From positions 1 through 48,809 of the forward strand of contig NZ_JADEWX010000031.1 in assembly GCF_015207395.1 (NCBI RefSeq): a stretch of DNA of 48,809 nt, written 5' to 3'. The DNA is from Nodosilinea sp. LEGE 07088 (GTDB taxonomy: Bacteria > Cyanobacteriota > Cyanobacteriia > Phormidesmidales > Phormidesmidaceae). The translations under genes and the position numbers were made by a program. Each line of letters starts with the position of its first letter. The first letter of the stretch is position 1. Shown one piece after another: positions 24,732-33,421 of this stretch. Under the pieces are notes generated by a model. The model made no database searches. It was given only the letters and a program-made list of their open reading frames with translations, and was not told where the DNA came from.

Positions 24732-25049
24732 CTACTGACTCTGGGGAGCGTGACGACGGCGAAAAGCCGCCATGTAGACCACATTGTCGCCAGCGCGATA
24801 GTCGCCATGGGTGGCCAGTAGCCCGGCAGCTTTCACCTGCTCAGCTAAGGCTAGGGGCAGGGTAGCACCTGCCTCGGGCGGTACCCAGAGTTGCTTAAAA
24901 CTGATGTTGAGCTCGGCATCAGGAGCCCAATGCTCCTGACGAATCCAACAGCGATCGCGATCGCACCGCACCACCAAAAAGTCGGGAACATGGTCGTCTT
25001 GGCCCTTGAGGCGAACCCGTGACCCTGGTCGAATTGTTAAGGAAGCCAT
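24732..25049 (-). CDS. Small conserved cyanobacterial protein of unknown function
   Basis: This 105-aa soluble protein starts SLTIRPGSRVRLKGQDDHVPDF, with DRDRCWIRQEHW and the basic end FRRRHAPQSQ. Beta-rich, SH3-like strands are likely in the N-terminal half. I recall similar hypothetical proteins in cyanobacteria but no function. It lies upstream of the riboswitch on the same strand. Read-through into the riboswitch operon is possible because only 69 bp separate its stop from the aptamer. Confidence 0.7.
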   Translation of the reverse strand: MASLTIRPGSRVRLKGQDDHVPDFLVVRCDRDRCWIRQEHWAPDAELNISFKQLWVPPEAGATLPLALAEQVKAAGLLATHGDYRAGDNVVYMAAFRRRHAPQSQ

Positions 25050-25176
25050 AGCGCTGCACCTGGATAAGGCTAGCCGTTACAGATCCAAGAATAGTGCATT
25101 TGAACTATTTTTTGAGCCGTGGGTATATAAAAAATAATTATTGATTCTATTTTAAGAGATGGCCTGAGCATTTGGG

Positions 25177-25203
25177 GTTAACCGGTGGGGTAGCACGGTT
25201 AAC
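25177..25203. promoter_or_regulatory. Inverted repeat GTTAACCG...CGGTTAAC
   Basis: Perfect 8-bp arms at 25177-25184 and 25196-25203 flank an 11-bp spacer, in the gap between divergent genes and about 90 bp before the aminopeptidase start. The surroundings are AT-rich (TATATAAAAAATAATTATTG at 25122-25141). Candidate operator. No protein can be assigned. Confidence 0.35.
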
Positions 25204-25292
25204 AATATGTTTAGGCCCGTTCTCTCAGCCCGGCCCAGCCCCCGCCACCATGGGCCTGTGGCAGACTAGGGAAATGTCGCCGTGGATCACCT

Positions 25293-26633
25293 ATGTCGCT
25301 TCAGACTTCTGCTTTACAGGCGCTGCACCATCGCCGCGATCGCCTGGCCCAGCTCTACCCAGAGCCCGTAGTGCTGTGGTCGGGGCAGGCGGTATCGCGC
25401 AACTTTCCGGCCAATGTTTACCCATTTAGAGCCAACAGCCACTTTTTGTATTTTGCCGGTCTGCCCCTAGCCCGAGCGGCCATTCGCCTAGATGGGGGAA
25501 AGCTGACGCTGTTTATGGATGACACCTCCCCTGACGCGGCCCTTTGGCATGGCCCCACCCCTGCTCGAGACCAGATTGCCGCTGCAATCGGGGCCACGGC
25601 TGCCTATCCCTACCAACATCTGACAGCCTATCTGCCAGATGCGACGACCCTACCCGCCCAGGCCGGGCTGGCCTCCGGGCTGGGCCTAGAGCCCCACCCT
25701 GGCCCAGGTCTGGTCGAGGCCCTCGTCACCCTGCGGCTGCACCACGACGACGTTGCCCTGGCCGAAATCAAGCGCGCGGCGGCGGTTTCGGTGGCGGCCC
25801 ACCGGGCCGGTATGGCAGCTACCGCTGGGGCTGAGACCGAAGCCCAGGTACGGGCGGCGATGGAGCAGGTGATCATGGCGCAAAACATGACCTGCGCCTA
25901 CAACAGCATTGTCACCGTCCATGGCGAAGTGCTCCACAACGAGCAGTACCACCACAGGCTGACCCCGGGCGATTTGCTGCTGGCCGATGTTGGAGCTGAG
26001 GCACCCAGCGGCTGGGCCTCTGATATTACCCGCACCTGGCCGGTGTCGGGACGGTTTACCTCCGCCCAGCGAGATATCTATGACGTCGTGCTAGCCGCCC
26101 ACGACGCCTGCATTGCGGCGGCCAAGCCCGGCGTTGAGTACCGCGATCTGCACCTGCTGGCCTGCCATACCCTGGCGACGGGTTGGGTGGATTTAGGTCT
26201 GCTCAAGGGCCGTCCAGAGTCTCTGGTAGAGCGCGATATTCACGCGTTATTTTTTCCCCACGGGGTGGGGCACCTGCTGGGCCTAGACGTACACGATATG
26301 GAAGATCTCGGCGATGCCGCCGGCTATGGGCCTGGACGACAGCGCAGCGATCGCTTTGGGCTCAAATTCTTGCGCCTCGATCGCCCCCTGGCGGCCAATA
26401 TGGTGGTTACCATCGAGCCGGGGTTTTACCAGGTGCCTGCCATTCTCGACCCGGCCCGGCAGTCGGGTCAAGTCGATGACGCCGTCAACTGGGAGCGTCT
26501 AGAAGACTTTCGAGCGGTGCGCGGCATTCGCATTGAAGACGATGTGCAGATCACCGCGACTGGCTGCACGGTGCTCACCGAGGCCCTGCCCACCGCCCCA
26601 GAAGCCCTGGAGGCATTGGTCACAGGCCCATGA
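25293..26633 (+). CDS. Aminopeptidase P-type metallopeptidase (M24B)
   Basis: This 446-aa two-domain pita-bread protein starts with an APP N-terminal domain (RRDRLAQLYPEPVVLWSG, then NSHFLYFAGLPLARAA). The M24 catalytic domain has the expected metal ligands in order: LLADVGAE...GWASDITRTWP (two aspartates), FPHGVGHLLGLDVHD (histidines), TIEPGFY (glutamate), and GIRIEDDVQI (glutamate). It removes N-terminal residues next to proline. The ATG at 25293 gives the full N-domain. No operon partner is visible. Confidence 0.92.
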   Translation: MSLQTSALQALHHRRDRLAQLYPEPVVLWSGQAVSRNFPANVYPFRANSHFLYFAGLPLARAAIRLDGGKLTLFMDDTSPDAALWHGPTPARDQIAAAIGATAAYPYQHLTAYLPDATTLPAQAGLASGLGLEPHPGPGLVEALVTLRLHHDDVALAEIKRAAAVSVAAHRAGMAATAGAETEAQVRAAMEQVIMAQNMTCAYNSIVTVHGEVLHNEQYHHRLTPGDLLLADVGAEAPSGWASDITRTWPVSGRFTSAQRDIYDVVLAAHDACIAAAKPGVEYRDLHLLACHTLATGWVDLGLLKGRPESLVERDIHALFFPHGVGHLLGLDVHDMEDLGDAAGYGPGRQRSDRFGLKFLRLDRPLAANMVVTIEPGFYQVPAILDPARQSGQVDDAVNWERLEDFRAVRGIRIEDDVQITATGCTVLTEALPTAPEALEALVTGP

Positions 26634-26750
26634 CGGGCGATCGCTAGAGCCCTGGTTTGCAGTGTATTCACCGAGGATGCAAATTGAGCTCCCTATTCAG
26701 CTCTCGGTCGGGCTGATATGATGGCGTTAAACAGTCTCTAACTCATTCCT

Positions 26751-27512
26751 ATGGATGCTCTAGATCTCGCGGCCCAGATGCAGCCCAACCTGCGCGTTGG
26801 CCTTGGCCGAGTGTTAGTGGTCGAAGATGAAGAACTGATTCGAGAGACCGTAGCCCTGGGGCTGGCAGAGGAAGGATTTGACATTCTCATTGCTGAAGAT
26901 GGTTTGGCCGCCCTGGATATGCTGGGCGGCACGTCTGTCTCTAGTCGCGCCAACCGCCCCGAGATTGACCTGGTCGTGCTCGATCTCATGCTGCCGGGGA
27001 TGAACGGTCTGGATCTCTGTCGGCTGCTGCGGCACCAGGGCATTGATGTGCCCATTTTGGTCTTGAGTGCCAAGGGCACCGAAACCGACCGGGTGGTGGG
27101 GTTAGAAATCGGGGCCGACGACTATTTGACTAAGCCCTTTGGCATGCGGGAGCTGATCGCTCGCTGTCGAGCTTTGCTGCGTCGTCAGCGCGGCAAAGCT
27201 AAGCCCGACAAGAGCGACGTGCTGCAGTTTGAAGACATTGCCCTGCACCCGCAAGAGTGCCGAGTCTTTCTCAAGGGCGACGAGATCAACCTATCGCCGA
27301 AAGAATTTCGCATTTTAGAAATGTTTTTGAGCCAGCCCCGGCGGGTGTGGTCGCGCGATCAGATCATTGATCAGGTATGGGGGCACGACTTCATGGGCGA
27401 CAACAAAACCGTCGATGTGCACATTCGCTGGATTCGCGAAAAGTTGGAAGTTGACCCCAGCCATCCCCACTACCTCAAAACTGTGCGGGGCTTTGGCTAT
27501 CGACTGGGTTAG
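26751..27512 (+). CDS. OmpR/PhoB-family response regulator, SphR-like
   Basis: This 253-aa protein starts with a receiver domain: acidic pocket VVEDEEL, phosphoacceptor D78 in VVLDLMLPG, and conserved LTKPFG. The winged-helix DNA-binding domain shows NLSPKEFRILEMFL, VWSRDQIIDQVWG, VDVHIRWIREKLE and VRGFGYRLG. The N-terminal RVGLGRVLVVEDEELIRE and GMRELIARCRALLRRQ resemble my memory of the phosphate regulator SphR, but other cyanobacterial OmpR regulators are similar. No histidine kinase is adjacent, which leaves the partner open. A stem-loop follows the stop. Confidence 0.84.
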   Translation: MDALDLAAQMQPNLRVGLGRVLVVEDEELIRETVALGLAEEGFDILIAEDGLAALDMLGGTSVSSRANRPEIDLVVLDLMLPGMNGLDLCRLLRHQGIDVPILVLSAKGTETDRVVGLEIGADDYLTKPFGMRELIARCRALLRRQRGKAKPDKSDVLQFEDIALHPQECRVFLKGDEINLSPKEFRILEMFLSQPRRVWSRDQIIDQVWGHDFMGDNKTVDVHIRWIREKLEVDPSHPHYLKTVRGFGYRLG

Positions 27513-27560
27513 CGCAGACTGCGATCGCCCGCTAACGATAGGCAAAACAATATATTTATT

Positions 27561-27592
27561 AACCTATGTGGAGTAAACACCCCACATAGGTT
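27561..27592 (+). terminator. Stem-loop after the OmpR-type regulator gene
   Basis: AACCTATGTGG (27561-27571) pairs perfectly with CCACATAGGTT (27582-27592) across a 10-nt loop, 49 bp after the stop codon. It is preceded by an A/T-rich run and followed by TAATTTCG. The T-tract is weak, so it may be a transcript-end stabiliser as much as an intrinsic terminator. Confidence 0.5.
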
Positions 27593-27730
27593 TAATTTCG
27601 GCAACAAATAAAACCTGACCCTTGATTTCTCGTTTAGGCTAGTGGAGTAAGGATGTGTAATCTCTTTAGTTAGTCAAGGTGCGCCACCCTTGGCTTGATC
27701 TGTCAACAGCCCTAAATCTGGTCGAACGCT

Positions 27731-28429
27731 ATGCCGCTCACCATTCTAATAGCCGAAGACGATGAGGGCACTCGTCTATCTCTGTGTGACTACCTGGAGC
27801 TAGAGGGCTACTCTGTTTTAACAGCCAGTCACGGTGAAGTGGCTTTACAACAGGTGTTTAGCCATCAGCCTCAGCTGATCATTACCGATGTGGGCATGCC
27901 CGGGCTAGACGGCTATTCCCTGGTGCAAAAGGTGCGTCAGTTGCCCGCCTTTCGGCTGCTGCCGGTGATCTTTCTGACCGCCCACAACCAAACCCAAGAT
28001 CGCATCAGGGGCTATCAACTGGGTTGCGATCTATACCTGGCTAAGCCCTTTGAGCTCACTGAACTGGGCGCAATTGTGCGAAATTTGCTGGAGCGATCGC
28101 AGCTCATCCAGTCGGCGTGGATTCAGCAGGTAGCCCTCTCTACCGCTCAGCAGCGGGCTATGCAGACCAGTAGCGATACCGCCCACGAGGCAATCGAGAT
28201 CACGCCGTGGACTCCCGACCCCGCCGATCTGGTGGCCGATTTTACCTCACGAGAGCAGGATGTGCTGGCCCTGCTGTCGGACGGGTTGTCTAATGCTCAG
28301 ATTGGCGATCGCCTGTATTTGAGCCCTCGCACCGTCGAAAAGTACGTCAGCAGTCTGCTGCGCAAAACTGAGACCAGCAATCGGTCAGAACTGCTGCGGT
28401 TTGCCATCAGTCATCATCTGGTGCCTTAG
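27731..28429 (+). CDS. rre1: NarL-type response regulator, Ycf29/Rre1-like
   Basis: This 232-aa protein has a receiver domain with ILIAEDDEGTRLSL, phosphoacceptor D53 in IITDVGMPG and LYLAKPFEL, and a C-terminal LuxR-type HTH: FTSREQDVLALLSDGLSNAQ, then IGDRLYLSPRTVEKYVSSLL. The linker and ending match my memory of the Ycf29/Rre1 family, a conserved cyanobacterial and red-plastid regulator. In Synechocystis and Synechococcus, Rre1 mediates heat, salt and high-light responses with Hik2 or Hik34. No kinase lies nearby. The two neighbouring regulators are on the same strand but 217 bp apart. Confidence 0.85.
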   Translation: MPLTILIAEDDEGTRLSLCDYLELEGYSVLTASHGEVALQQVFSHQPQLIITDVGMPGLDGYSLVQKVRQLPAFRLLPVIFLTAHNQTQDRIRGYQLGCDLYLAKPFELTELGAIVRNLLERSQLIQSAWIQQVALSTAQQRAMQTSSDTAHEAIEITPWTPDPADLVADFTSREQDVLALLSDGLSNAQIGDRLYLSPRTVEKYVSSLLRKTETSNRSELLRFAISHHLVP

Positions 28430-28551
28430 GCAATCGCTTGGGCGTAGGTTTGGGGTATGCGCGCCAGGGAGCTGAGGGGCTGGGGTGCTTATACAGCTAA
28501 GGCCTACGGTAGGTGGGTCGAGGGCTAAATTTGCAATTGAGATGACTTGCC

Positions 28552-29223
28552 ATGATGCGTTTTTTTACCCTAGTGTTGCTGGGATTAGTCCTTGCGGGGG
28601 TAAGCAACTGTGACCTGCGATCGCCCCTAGATTTTTCTGCCGTTGGCACCTCGTCACCCGATTTACCTGCTGAAGCAACGGATTGGCTGGTCGTGCCGGG
28701 GCAGCGGGTCGGCCCCATTACCGCTCAAACTACCCGCGCCGACTTGGCAGCCATCTATGGTGAAGCCGCCCTGACTGACGGCCCCATCCCTGTTGGTGAA
28801 GGCTTTACCGAACCTGGCACGGTGGTTAGCCCCGACCCCAGCCATCGGTTTACGGTGGTGTGGGCCGACACTGCTCAAACCCGGCCTCAGTTGGTCAGAG
28901 ACTTTGGCCCGGCCTGGCAAACCCCAGAGGGCCTGGGCGTGGGGGTGCCCTACTCAACGCTCAAGGCGGCCCTGGGAAATTTTGGCATCTACGGCTTTGA
29001 ATGGGACTACGGCGGTACCGTGGTGCTGGCAGACAGCCAGCTCGCCCAATATCAAGATTTACTGTGGTTGCGTATGGCCCCTGCAGAAGCCGCCATAGCT
29101 GAACATTCGGCGGCCTACGAGGCGCTACTTGGCGATCAGGTCTTTGCCAGCGGCAACCCCAACCTAGAACTGCTCAACCTGGAGGTGATCGATATGGTGG
29201 TCTCTTTGGACGCAGTACCCTAG
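28552..29223 (+). CDS. Secreted protein of unknown function
   Basis: This 223-aa protein has an N-terminal signal FFTLVLLGLVLAGVSNC. VSNC is a poor lipobox, so lipidation is uncertain. The mature sequence is acidic, with WLVVPGQRVGPITAQTTRADL, a pattern seen in small secreted cyanobacterial proteins predicted to bind a ligand. It ends in an overlapping stop with the convergent amidase gene: the palindrome CTAG (29220-29223) supplies both stop codons. No function can be given. Confidence 0.7.
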   Translation: MMRFFTLVLLGLVLAGVSNCDLRSPLDFSAVGTSSPDLPAEATDWLVVPGQRVGPITAQTTRADLAAIYGEAALTDGPIPVGEGFTEPGTVVSPDPSHRFTVVWADTAQTRPQLVRDFGPAWQTPEGLGVGVPYSTLKAALGNFGIYGFEWDYGGTVVLADSQLAQYQDLLWLRMAPAEAAIAEHSAAYEALLGDQVFASGNPNLELLNLEVIDMVVSLDAVP

Positions 29224-30035
29224 CCCGACAGACCGCTACGAGTGGGGTAGCGACGCAGCTGAGTAAAGAAGGTTTGGGAGTTAAAGCTGCGCGGATCCAT
29301 GCGGCTACCAGAGCGATCGACCGACTGATGGGTGGTAATGCGGTTGTCGGGAATCGTGGTCTGCGCCAGCAGCCAAGCCAAAGAGTTGTACTGAGCCTGG
29401 GTATAGCCGCTGTGGCTGCGGCGGTTGTTAAAGCCGTCGCCCGGGGTCTCCAGTGACACATGGTAGGCAAAATTATTGACCGAAGGCGGAAAAGCCGGGT
29501 TTGTACGGGCGGTTTCGAGGCCATTGGTGCCATTAAACACCGAGTTGCCGGCCCCAAAGGCCCGCTTTTCGGGGGGGACAATATAGTAGATGGTGCCGTC
29601 GCGGCCAATCAGCGAGTGGTAGCTAACCTGGTCTTGGTCGCGGGGGTGATGGGTCCGAAACAGGTTGAGGGCGCTTTGGGCCGAGCCCACGGTTTCGTGC
29701 AGTACGGCGATGAAGTCGTTTTGCAGGGGTCGGCCATTGATATCGGTCAGGTAGCGATCGCCGTAATTGCTAGGGTCGGCTAAGGCCGTCACCTGGCGGG
29801 GAGGGGCCGCCTGGGCTAGGGTGAGCGCAGGCGCAGCAAAATCGGTCGGCCCAGGCGGCATCGCTTTGAGCGGTTGCAGAGCTGTCGTTGCGGTATCGTG
29901 CATCGGCGGTAGACCAGTCACCGTCACCATTGGCTGCAGCGGCCCAGATGCCTCAGCTGACCCCAGACCCAGCCCTAACAGCACGACTAGCAACCCACCC
30001 AATCCCATCCAGATCCAGCGACGTGCTCCGACCAT
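29220..30035 (-). CDS. N-acetylmuramoyl-L-alanine amidase (Amidase_2 type)
   Basis: This 271-aa protein starts with a signal or anchor, WIWMGLGGLLVVLLGLGLG (about residues 7-25). The amidase domain has AVLHETVGS (zinc histidine), YHSLIGRDGTIYYIVPPEKRA (split at about residues 140-160), the fold segment HSGYTQAQYNSL, and the end TTHQSVDRSGSRMDPRSF with the second histidine and aspartate. The usual K/C is replaced by RM before DP. It would cut amide bonds in periplasmic peptidoglycan. It overlaps the convergent secreted protein by 4 bp at CTAG. Confidence 0.87.
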   Translation of the reverse strand: MVGARRWIWMGLGGLLVVLLGLGLGSAEASGPLQPMVTVTGLPPMHDTATTALQPLKAMPPGPTDFAAPALTLAQAAPPRQVTALADPSNYGDRYLTDINGRPLQNDFIAVLHETVGSAQSALNLFRTHHPRDQDQVSYHSLIGRDGTIYYIVPPEKRAFGAGNSVFNGTNGLETARTNPAFPPSVNNFAYHVSLETPGDGFNNRRSHSGYTQAQYNSLAWLLAQTTIPDNRITTHQSVDRSGSRMDPRSFNSQTFFTQLRRYPTRSGLSG

Positions 30036-30118
30036 ATCTTCCTCGATGCATTGTTAGCCTATTTTGTAGCGCGAAATGGATAGAATGGTAGATCAAACTC
30101 GGGAAAATCTATCAATTT

Positions 30119-30574
30119 CTAAGACGCCCATCGATCGACGGCACGTTTGCCGCCCCAGCGAGCCACAATTTCGTCGTCGTAGCTGTCGGCGATGCGAATC
30201 ACGGTATTGACTGAATGGTTTAACTCCAGGCGATCGCAGGTTTCACCCACGAGGCTGTGCTCAAACACAATGTCGTCTTCGGCGTCGTAGGCAAAACGGC
30301 CAAAGTAGATACCATTATTTTCTCTCAGCAGGTAGTAGCTGAGCTCGGGGGTGAGGTCAATATCGGTGACCACGTAGGATCGGCTGGTAATCAGGGTTTC
30401 ATCTTTGTGCCAGGGCAGCACTCGGGTAGAGGCCACGGCCGACCCCAGGTTGACAATGAATAATGGCTCATCCTCAAACACCACCAGGGATTCGCCAAAC
30501 AACTCATGCATCCAGGGCAAAATACGGTGGTAGACAGCCTTCTGGCCGGGGGTCTTAAACTCCATAGCACTCAT
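30119..30574 (-). CDS. YbjN/T3SS-chaperone-like domain protein
   Basis: This 151-aa soluble protein starts with ATG at 30574 and GAGG nine bases upstream. The middle (VVTDIDLTPELSYYLLRENNG, then YFGRFAYDAEDDIVFEHSLVG) fits the CesT/YbjN chaperone-like fold, which in bacteria includes the stress-related YbjN and type III secretion chaperones. It is common in cyanobacteria, with unknown partners. The assignment is structural, not functional. Confidence 0.72.
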   Translation of the reverse strand: MSAMEFKTPGQKAVYHRILPWMHELFGESLVVFEDEPLFIVNLGSAVASTRVLPWHKDETLITSRSYVVTDIDLTPELSYYLLRENNGIYFGRFAYDAEDDIVFEHSLVGETCDRLELNHSVNTVIRIADSYDDEIVARWGGKRAVDRWAS

Positions 30575-30761
30575 AGAATGGATCCTCTAACCAGCCTTTC
30601 CCCCAGCTCAGCCTATCGATAGATAAGCCCTGACCGCAGGCAAAAGCCTTATCCGATTATTGTCTCATTCTTACCGACCCTTCCTGCTGGTCGAGCCGTG
30701 GTCGATGCAAATTTAGGAGTAGTCTAAAGGGGTTAACTCTCTTTTGCGCTGCTGTGAGCCC

Positions 30762-31583
30762 ATGCCCTGCCTAGTATTTACCGATCTCGACGGCACCCTG
30801 CTCAATGGCGAGACCTACGCCTACCAGGCGGCTCTACCGATGCTGGCTGACCTCACCCACCGAGGCATTCCTGTGGTGCCGGTCACCAGCAAGACTCGCC
30901 AGGAAGTGGCCCAACTGCGCCAAGACGTGGGGTTGCACGATCCCTTTGTGGTCGAAAACGGCAGCGCTGTCTACATCCCGACCGAACAGACTCGCTTTGC
31001 CCTCCCCCCTAGCGACGATGTAGAGGGCTATCGGGTGCTACAGCTAGGCTGCAACTACGTCACCGCCCGAGCCGGGCTGAAGGCGATCGCCCAGGAACTA
31101 GGACGTCCCTTAAAGGGGTTTGGCGACTGGAGCATCGACCAGGTGGTGCAGCTCACCGGGCTCTCGCCCAGTGAGGCTAAACAGGCCAAGGCAAGAGAAT
31201 TTTCTGAGCCCTTTATGACTCCCAAGAATATCCCTACCGACCAGCTCAAGGCGGCGGTGGAGACCATGGGGTTTCGGGTGGTGGTGGGCGATCGGTTTTC
31301 CCACTTGATTGGGGCAGAGGCCGGTAAGGGCCATGCCGTACACCAGCTGGTAAGCCTCTACCGGATGAATAATCCCGCCGCTGAGCCGATCACGACCATT
31401 GGGTTGGGCAATAGCCCCAACGACCTCGACATGCTGGAAAACGTCGACTACCCCATTGTGCTGCCCGGGGCCCACGGCCCCCATCCTCGCCTGGCCGATC
31501 GCGGCTGGACCATCGCCCCTGTGCCAGCGCCGGAAGGCTGGGCGATCGCCCTGCAAGCGGCCCTAGCCCAGGTCAATCTCTAA
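30762..31583 (+). CDS. HAD-IIB phosphatase, mannosyl-3-phosphoglycerate phosphatase-like
   Basis: ATG at 30762 gives 273 aa. HAD signatures are DLDGTLLNGE (motif I, within VFTDLDGTLL), VPVTSKTRQEV (motif II), and GLGNSPNDLDMLENVDYP (motif IV). The cap region is typical of the Cof/HAD-IIB group, which includes mannosyl- and glucosyl-3-phosphoglycerate phosphatases that finish compatible-solute synthesis. No GpgS/MpgS synthase is adjacent, so the substrate remains open. It is convergent with the kinase gene, 19 bp apart. Confidence 0.83.
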   Translation: MPCLVFTDLDGTLLNGETYAYQAALPMLADLTHRGIPVVPVTSKTRQEVAQLRQDVGLHDPFVVENGSAVYIPTEQTRFALPPSDDVEGYRVLQLGCNYVTARAGLKAIAQELGRPLKGFGDWSIDQVVQLTGLSPSEAKQAKAREFSEPFMTPKNIPTDQLKAAVETMGFRVVVGDRFSHLIGAEAGKGHAVHQLVSLYRMNNPAAEPITTIGLGNSPNDLDMLENVDYPIVLPGAHGPHPRLADRGWTIAPVPAPEGWAIALQAALAQVNL

Positions 31584-31602
31584 GGCCTGATCATAAACCT
31601 GG

Positions 31603-32109
31603 CTAGATGCCCGGGCTAGTAGATTCGCCCTGTCCAGGTCTGAGGCGAATCACGTCTTCCACCCCCTCTAGCAGACTGGGGGGTGCGCCCTGGAGTTGGC
31701 GGTGCATGGTAGCAATAATGGCCTCGGGTACCGGTCGCGATCGCGATCGATTGCGGGCTAGCGCCAGGCTCAGGGAGACATCAAACCAAACCAGCGTAAT
31801 CGCGTCAAAGCCTGTCGTCCGGGCGGCGGCGATCGCCTCTTGGCGATGGCACCGCCGGGCATTAGTCGCGTCATAAATGACAGCCTCTAGACCACCCCGA
31901 TGAATCGCCGCCACCCCCTGATGCCACTGATCAAGTACCCGCTGCCAGATCTGCCGCCATTCGCCCTGGCAGGCTTCGCTACCGTAAAGGTCGGCGCGAA
32001 TCGCATCGGTAGAAACGATCTGATGGCGACCAGAGACCGCCACTGCCCGGGCCCACGTTGACTTACCGCTGCCGGGTATACCCACCAGCAGCAGCAGGGG
32101 TACAGCCAT
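31603..32109 (-). CDS. P-loop AAA-type kinase, polynucleotide-kinase-like
   Basis: This 168-aa protein has Walker A VGIPGSGKSTWARAVA. It then has the DAIRADLYG lid-type motif and VIYDATNARR, followed by a LVWFDVSLSLALARNRSRSRP switch-like region, as in the PNKP/zeta-toxin/gluconate kinase-like group. Zeta toxins and tRNA or RNA kinases share this outline. No antitoxin is beside it. It is co-directional with glgC, 22 bp from the glgC stop, but a functional link is unknown. Confidence 0.74.
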   Translation of the reverse strand: MAVPLLLLVGIPGSGKSTWARAVAVSGRHQIVSTDAIRADLYGSEACQGEWRQIWQRVLDQWHQGVAAIHRGGLEAVIYDATNARRCHRQEAIAAARTTGFDAITLVWFDVSLSLALARNRSRSRPVPEAIIATMHRQLQGAPPSLLEGVEDVIRLRPGQGESTSPGI

Positions 32110-32131
32110 ATCGTGAACCTGCCATCAGCCG

Positions 32132-33421
32132 CTAGATGATCATGTCGTCGGGAATCACCGCATTCTTGAGCACAACGACAATACCGCTGCGGATATAAAA
32201 GCCCAAGTCTTCACGCTCAGCCTCCTGTACATTCTCCTTATTGACGATCTGTACGTTGCGGCCAACGCGGGCATTTTTGTCGATAATGGCACGGCGAATC
32301 ACCGAACCTTGCCCAATGCCCAGGGGAATCTTGCCTTGGGTCAGGTGCTGACTGCTCTCCGATAGAGGTTCGTAATAGTCGGCCCCCATCAGCAACGAGT
32401 CTTCAATCACGCAGTCGGCATTGATGCGTTGGCGCAGGCCAATCACCGAATGGTGAATGCGGCAGTTTTTGAGAAGGCAGCCCTCGGTAATACTCGACTC
32501 AGTCACCTGACAATTTTGCAGCTTGTTGGGCGGCAGGTAGCGTGCCCGGGTATAGATGGGCGCGTCTTCCTGGTAAAAGCTGAAATCGGGGTGGGGCTGC
32601 TGGGTCAGTGCCAGGTTGGCATCGTAAAACGCTTCGATGGTGCCAATATCTTCCCAATAGCCGTCAAAGAGATAGGCCTGCACATTGTAATCCAGGGCCG
32701 ACGACGGAATAATCTCTTTACCGAAATCGGTCTGGTCACGATTCTTACGTAGCAGGTCAATCAACACCTGCTTCTTAAATACGTAAATGCCCATGGAGGC
32801 AATAAACGGCTGATCTTTAGCCTGCTCTGGCGTCAGCCCCAGAGTGGTAGTATCGACTTTCATTTGCTCAAGGGCGTCGCCCTTGGGCTTTTCGCTAAAG
32901 TCTACGACGCGGCCACTGCCGTCAACCTTCATCAGACCAAAGTCCGAAGCCTGCTTATAGCCAATCGGCACTACCGACAAGGTAATGTCGGCGTTAGTCG
33001 CCCGGTGACGCTCTACAAACAGACTGTAATCCATCCGGTAGAGGTGATCCCCGGAGAGAATTACAAAGTCCTCCACATCCCAGGCATCAAACATCCACAG
33101 GTACTTGCGAACCGCATCGGCAGTACCCTGAAACCAACTCGGGCTATCGGGGGTCTGCTGAGCAGCCAGCACCTCTACAAATCCCTCGGTGAACTGCGAA
33201 AACTGATAGGCGCGACTAATGTGCCGATTCAACGATGCGGAGTTGAACTGGGTCAGCACATAAATTTTGTTGATATCAGAATTGATGCAATTACTGACAG
33301 GAATATCGATCAGGCGATACTTACCAGCTAAAGGAACCGCTGGCTTAGCCCGAAACTTAGTTAAAGGATAGAGACGAGTGCCAGCACCGCCGCCCAGGAT
33401 AATGGCCAAGACTGATTTCAC
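32132..33421 (-). CDS. glgC: Glucose-1-phosphate adenylyltransferase (ADP-glucose pyrophosphorylase)
   Basis: This 429-aa protein starts at GTG 33421 with GAGGGA six bases upstream. GlgC landmarks are [20 protein letters not shown], the regulatory and nucleotide regions [20 protein letters not shown] (split), [33 protein letters not shown], and the C-terminal left-handed beta-helix repeats (IIDKNARVG). It makes ADP-glucose for glycogen and is activated by 3-phosphoglycerate in cyanobacteria. Full length matches cyanobacterial GlgC. No glgA or glgB is adjacent. Confidence 0.96.
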   Translation of the reverse strand: MKSVLAIILGGGAGTRLYPLTKFRAKPAVPLAGKYRLIDIPVSNCINSDINKIYVLTQFNSASLNRHISRAYQFSQFTEGFVEVLAAQQTPDSPSWFQGTADAVRKYLWMFDAWDVEDFVILSGDHLYRMDYSLFVERHRATNADITLSVVPIGYKQASDFGLMKVDGSGRVVDFSEKPKGDALEQMKVDTTTLGLTPEQAKDQPFIASMGIYVFKKQVLIDLLRKNRDQTDFGKEIIPSSALDYNVQAYLFDGYWEDIGTIEAFYDANLALTQQPHPDFSFYQEDAPIYTRARYLPPNKLQNCQVTESSITEGCLLKNCRIHHSVIGLRQRINADCVIEDSLLMGADYYEPLSESSQHLTQGKIPLGIGQGSVIRRAIIDKNARVGRNVQIVNKENVQEAEREDLGFYIRSGIVVVLKNAVIPDDMII

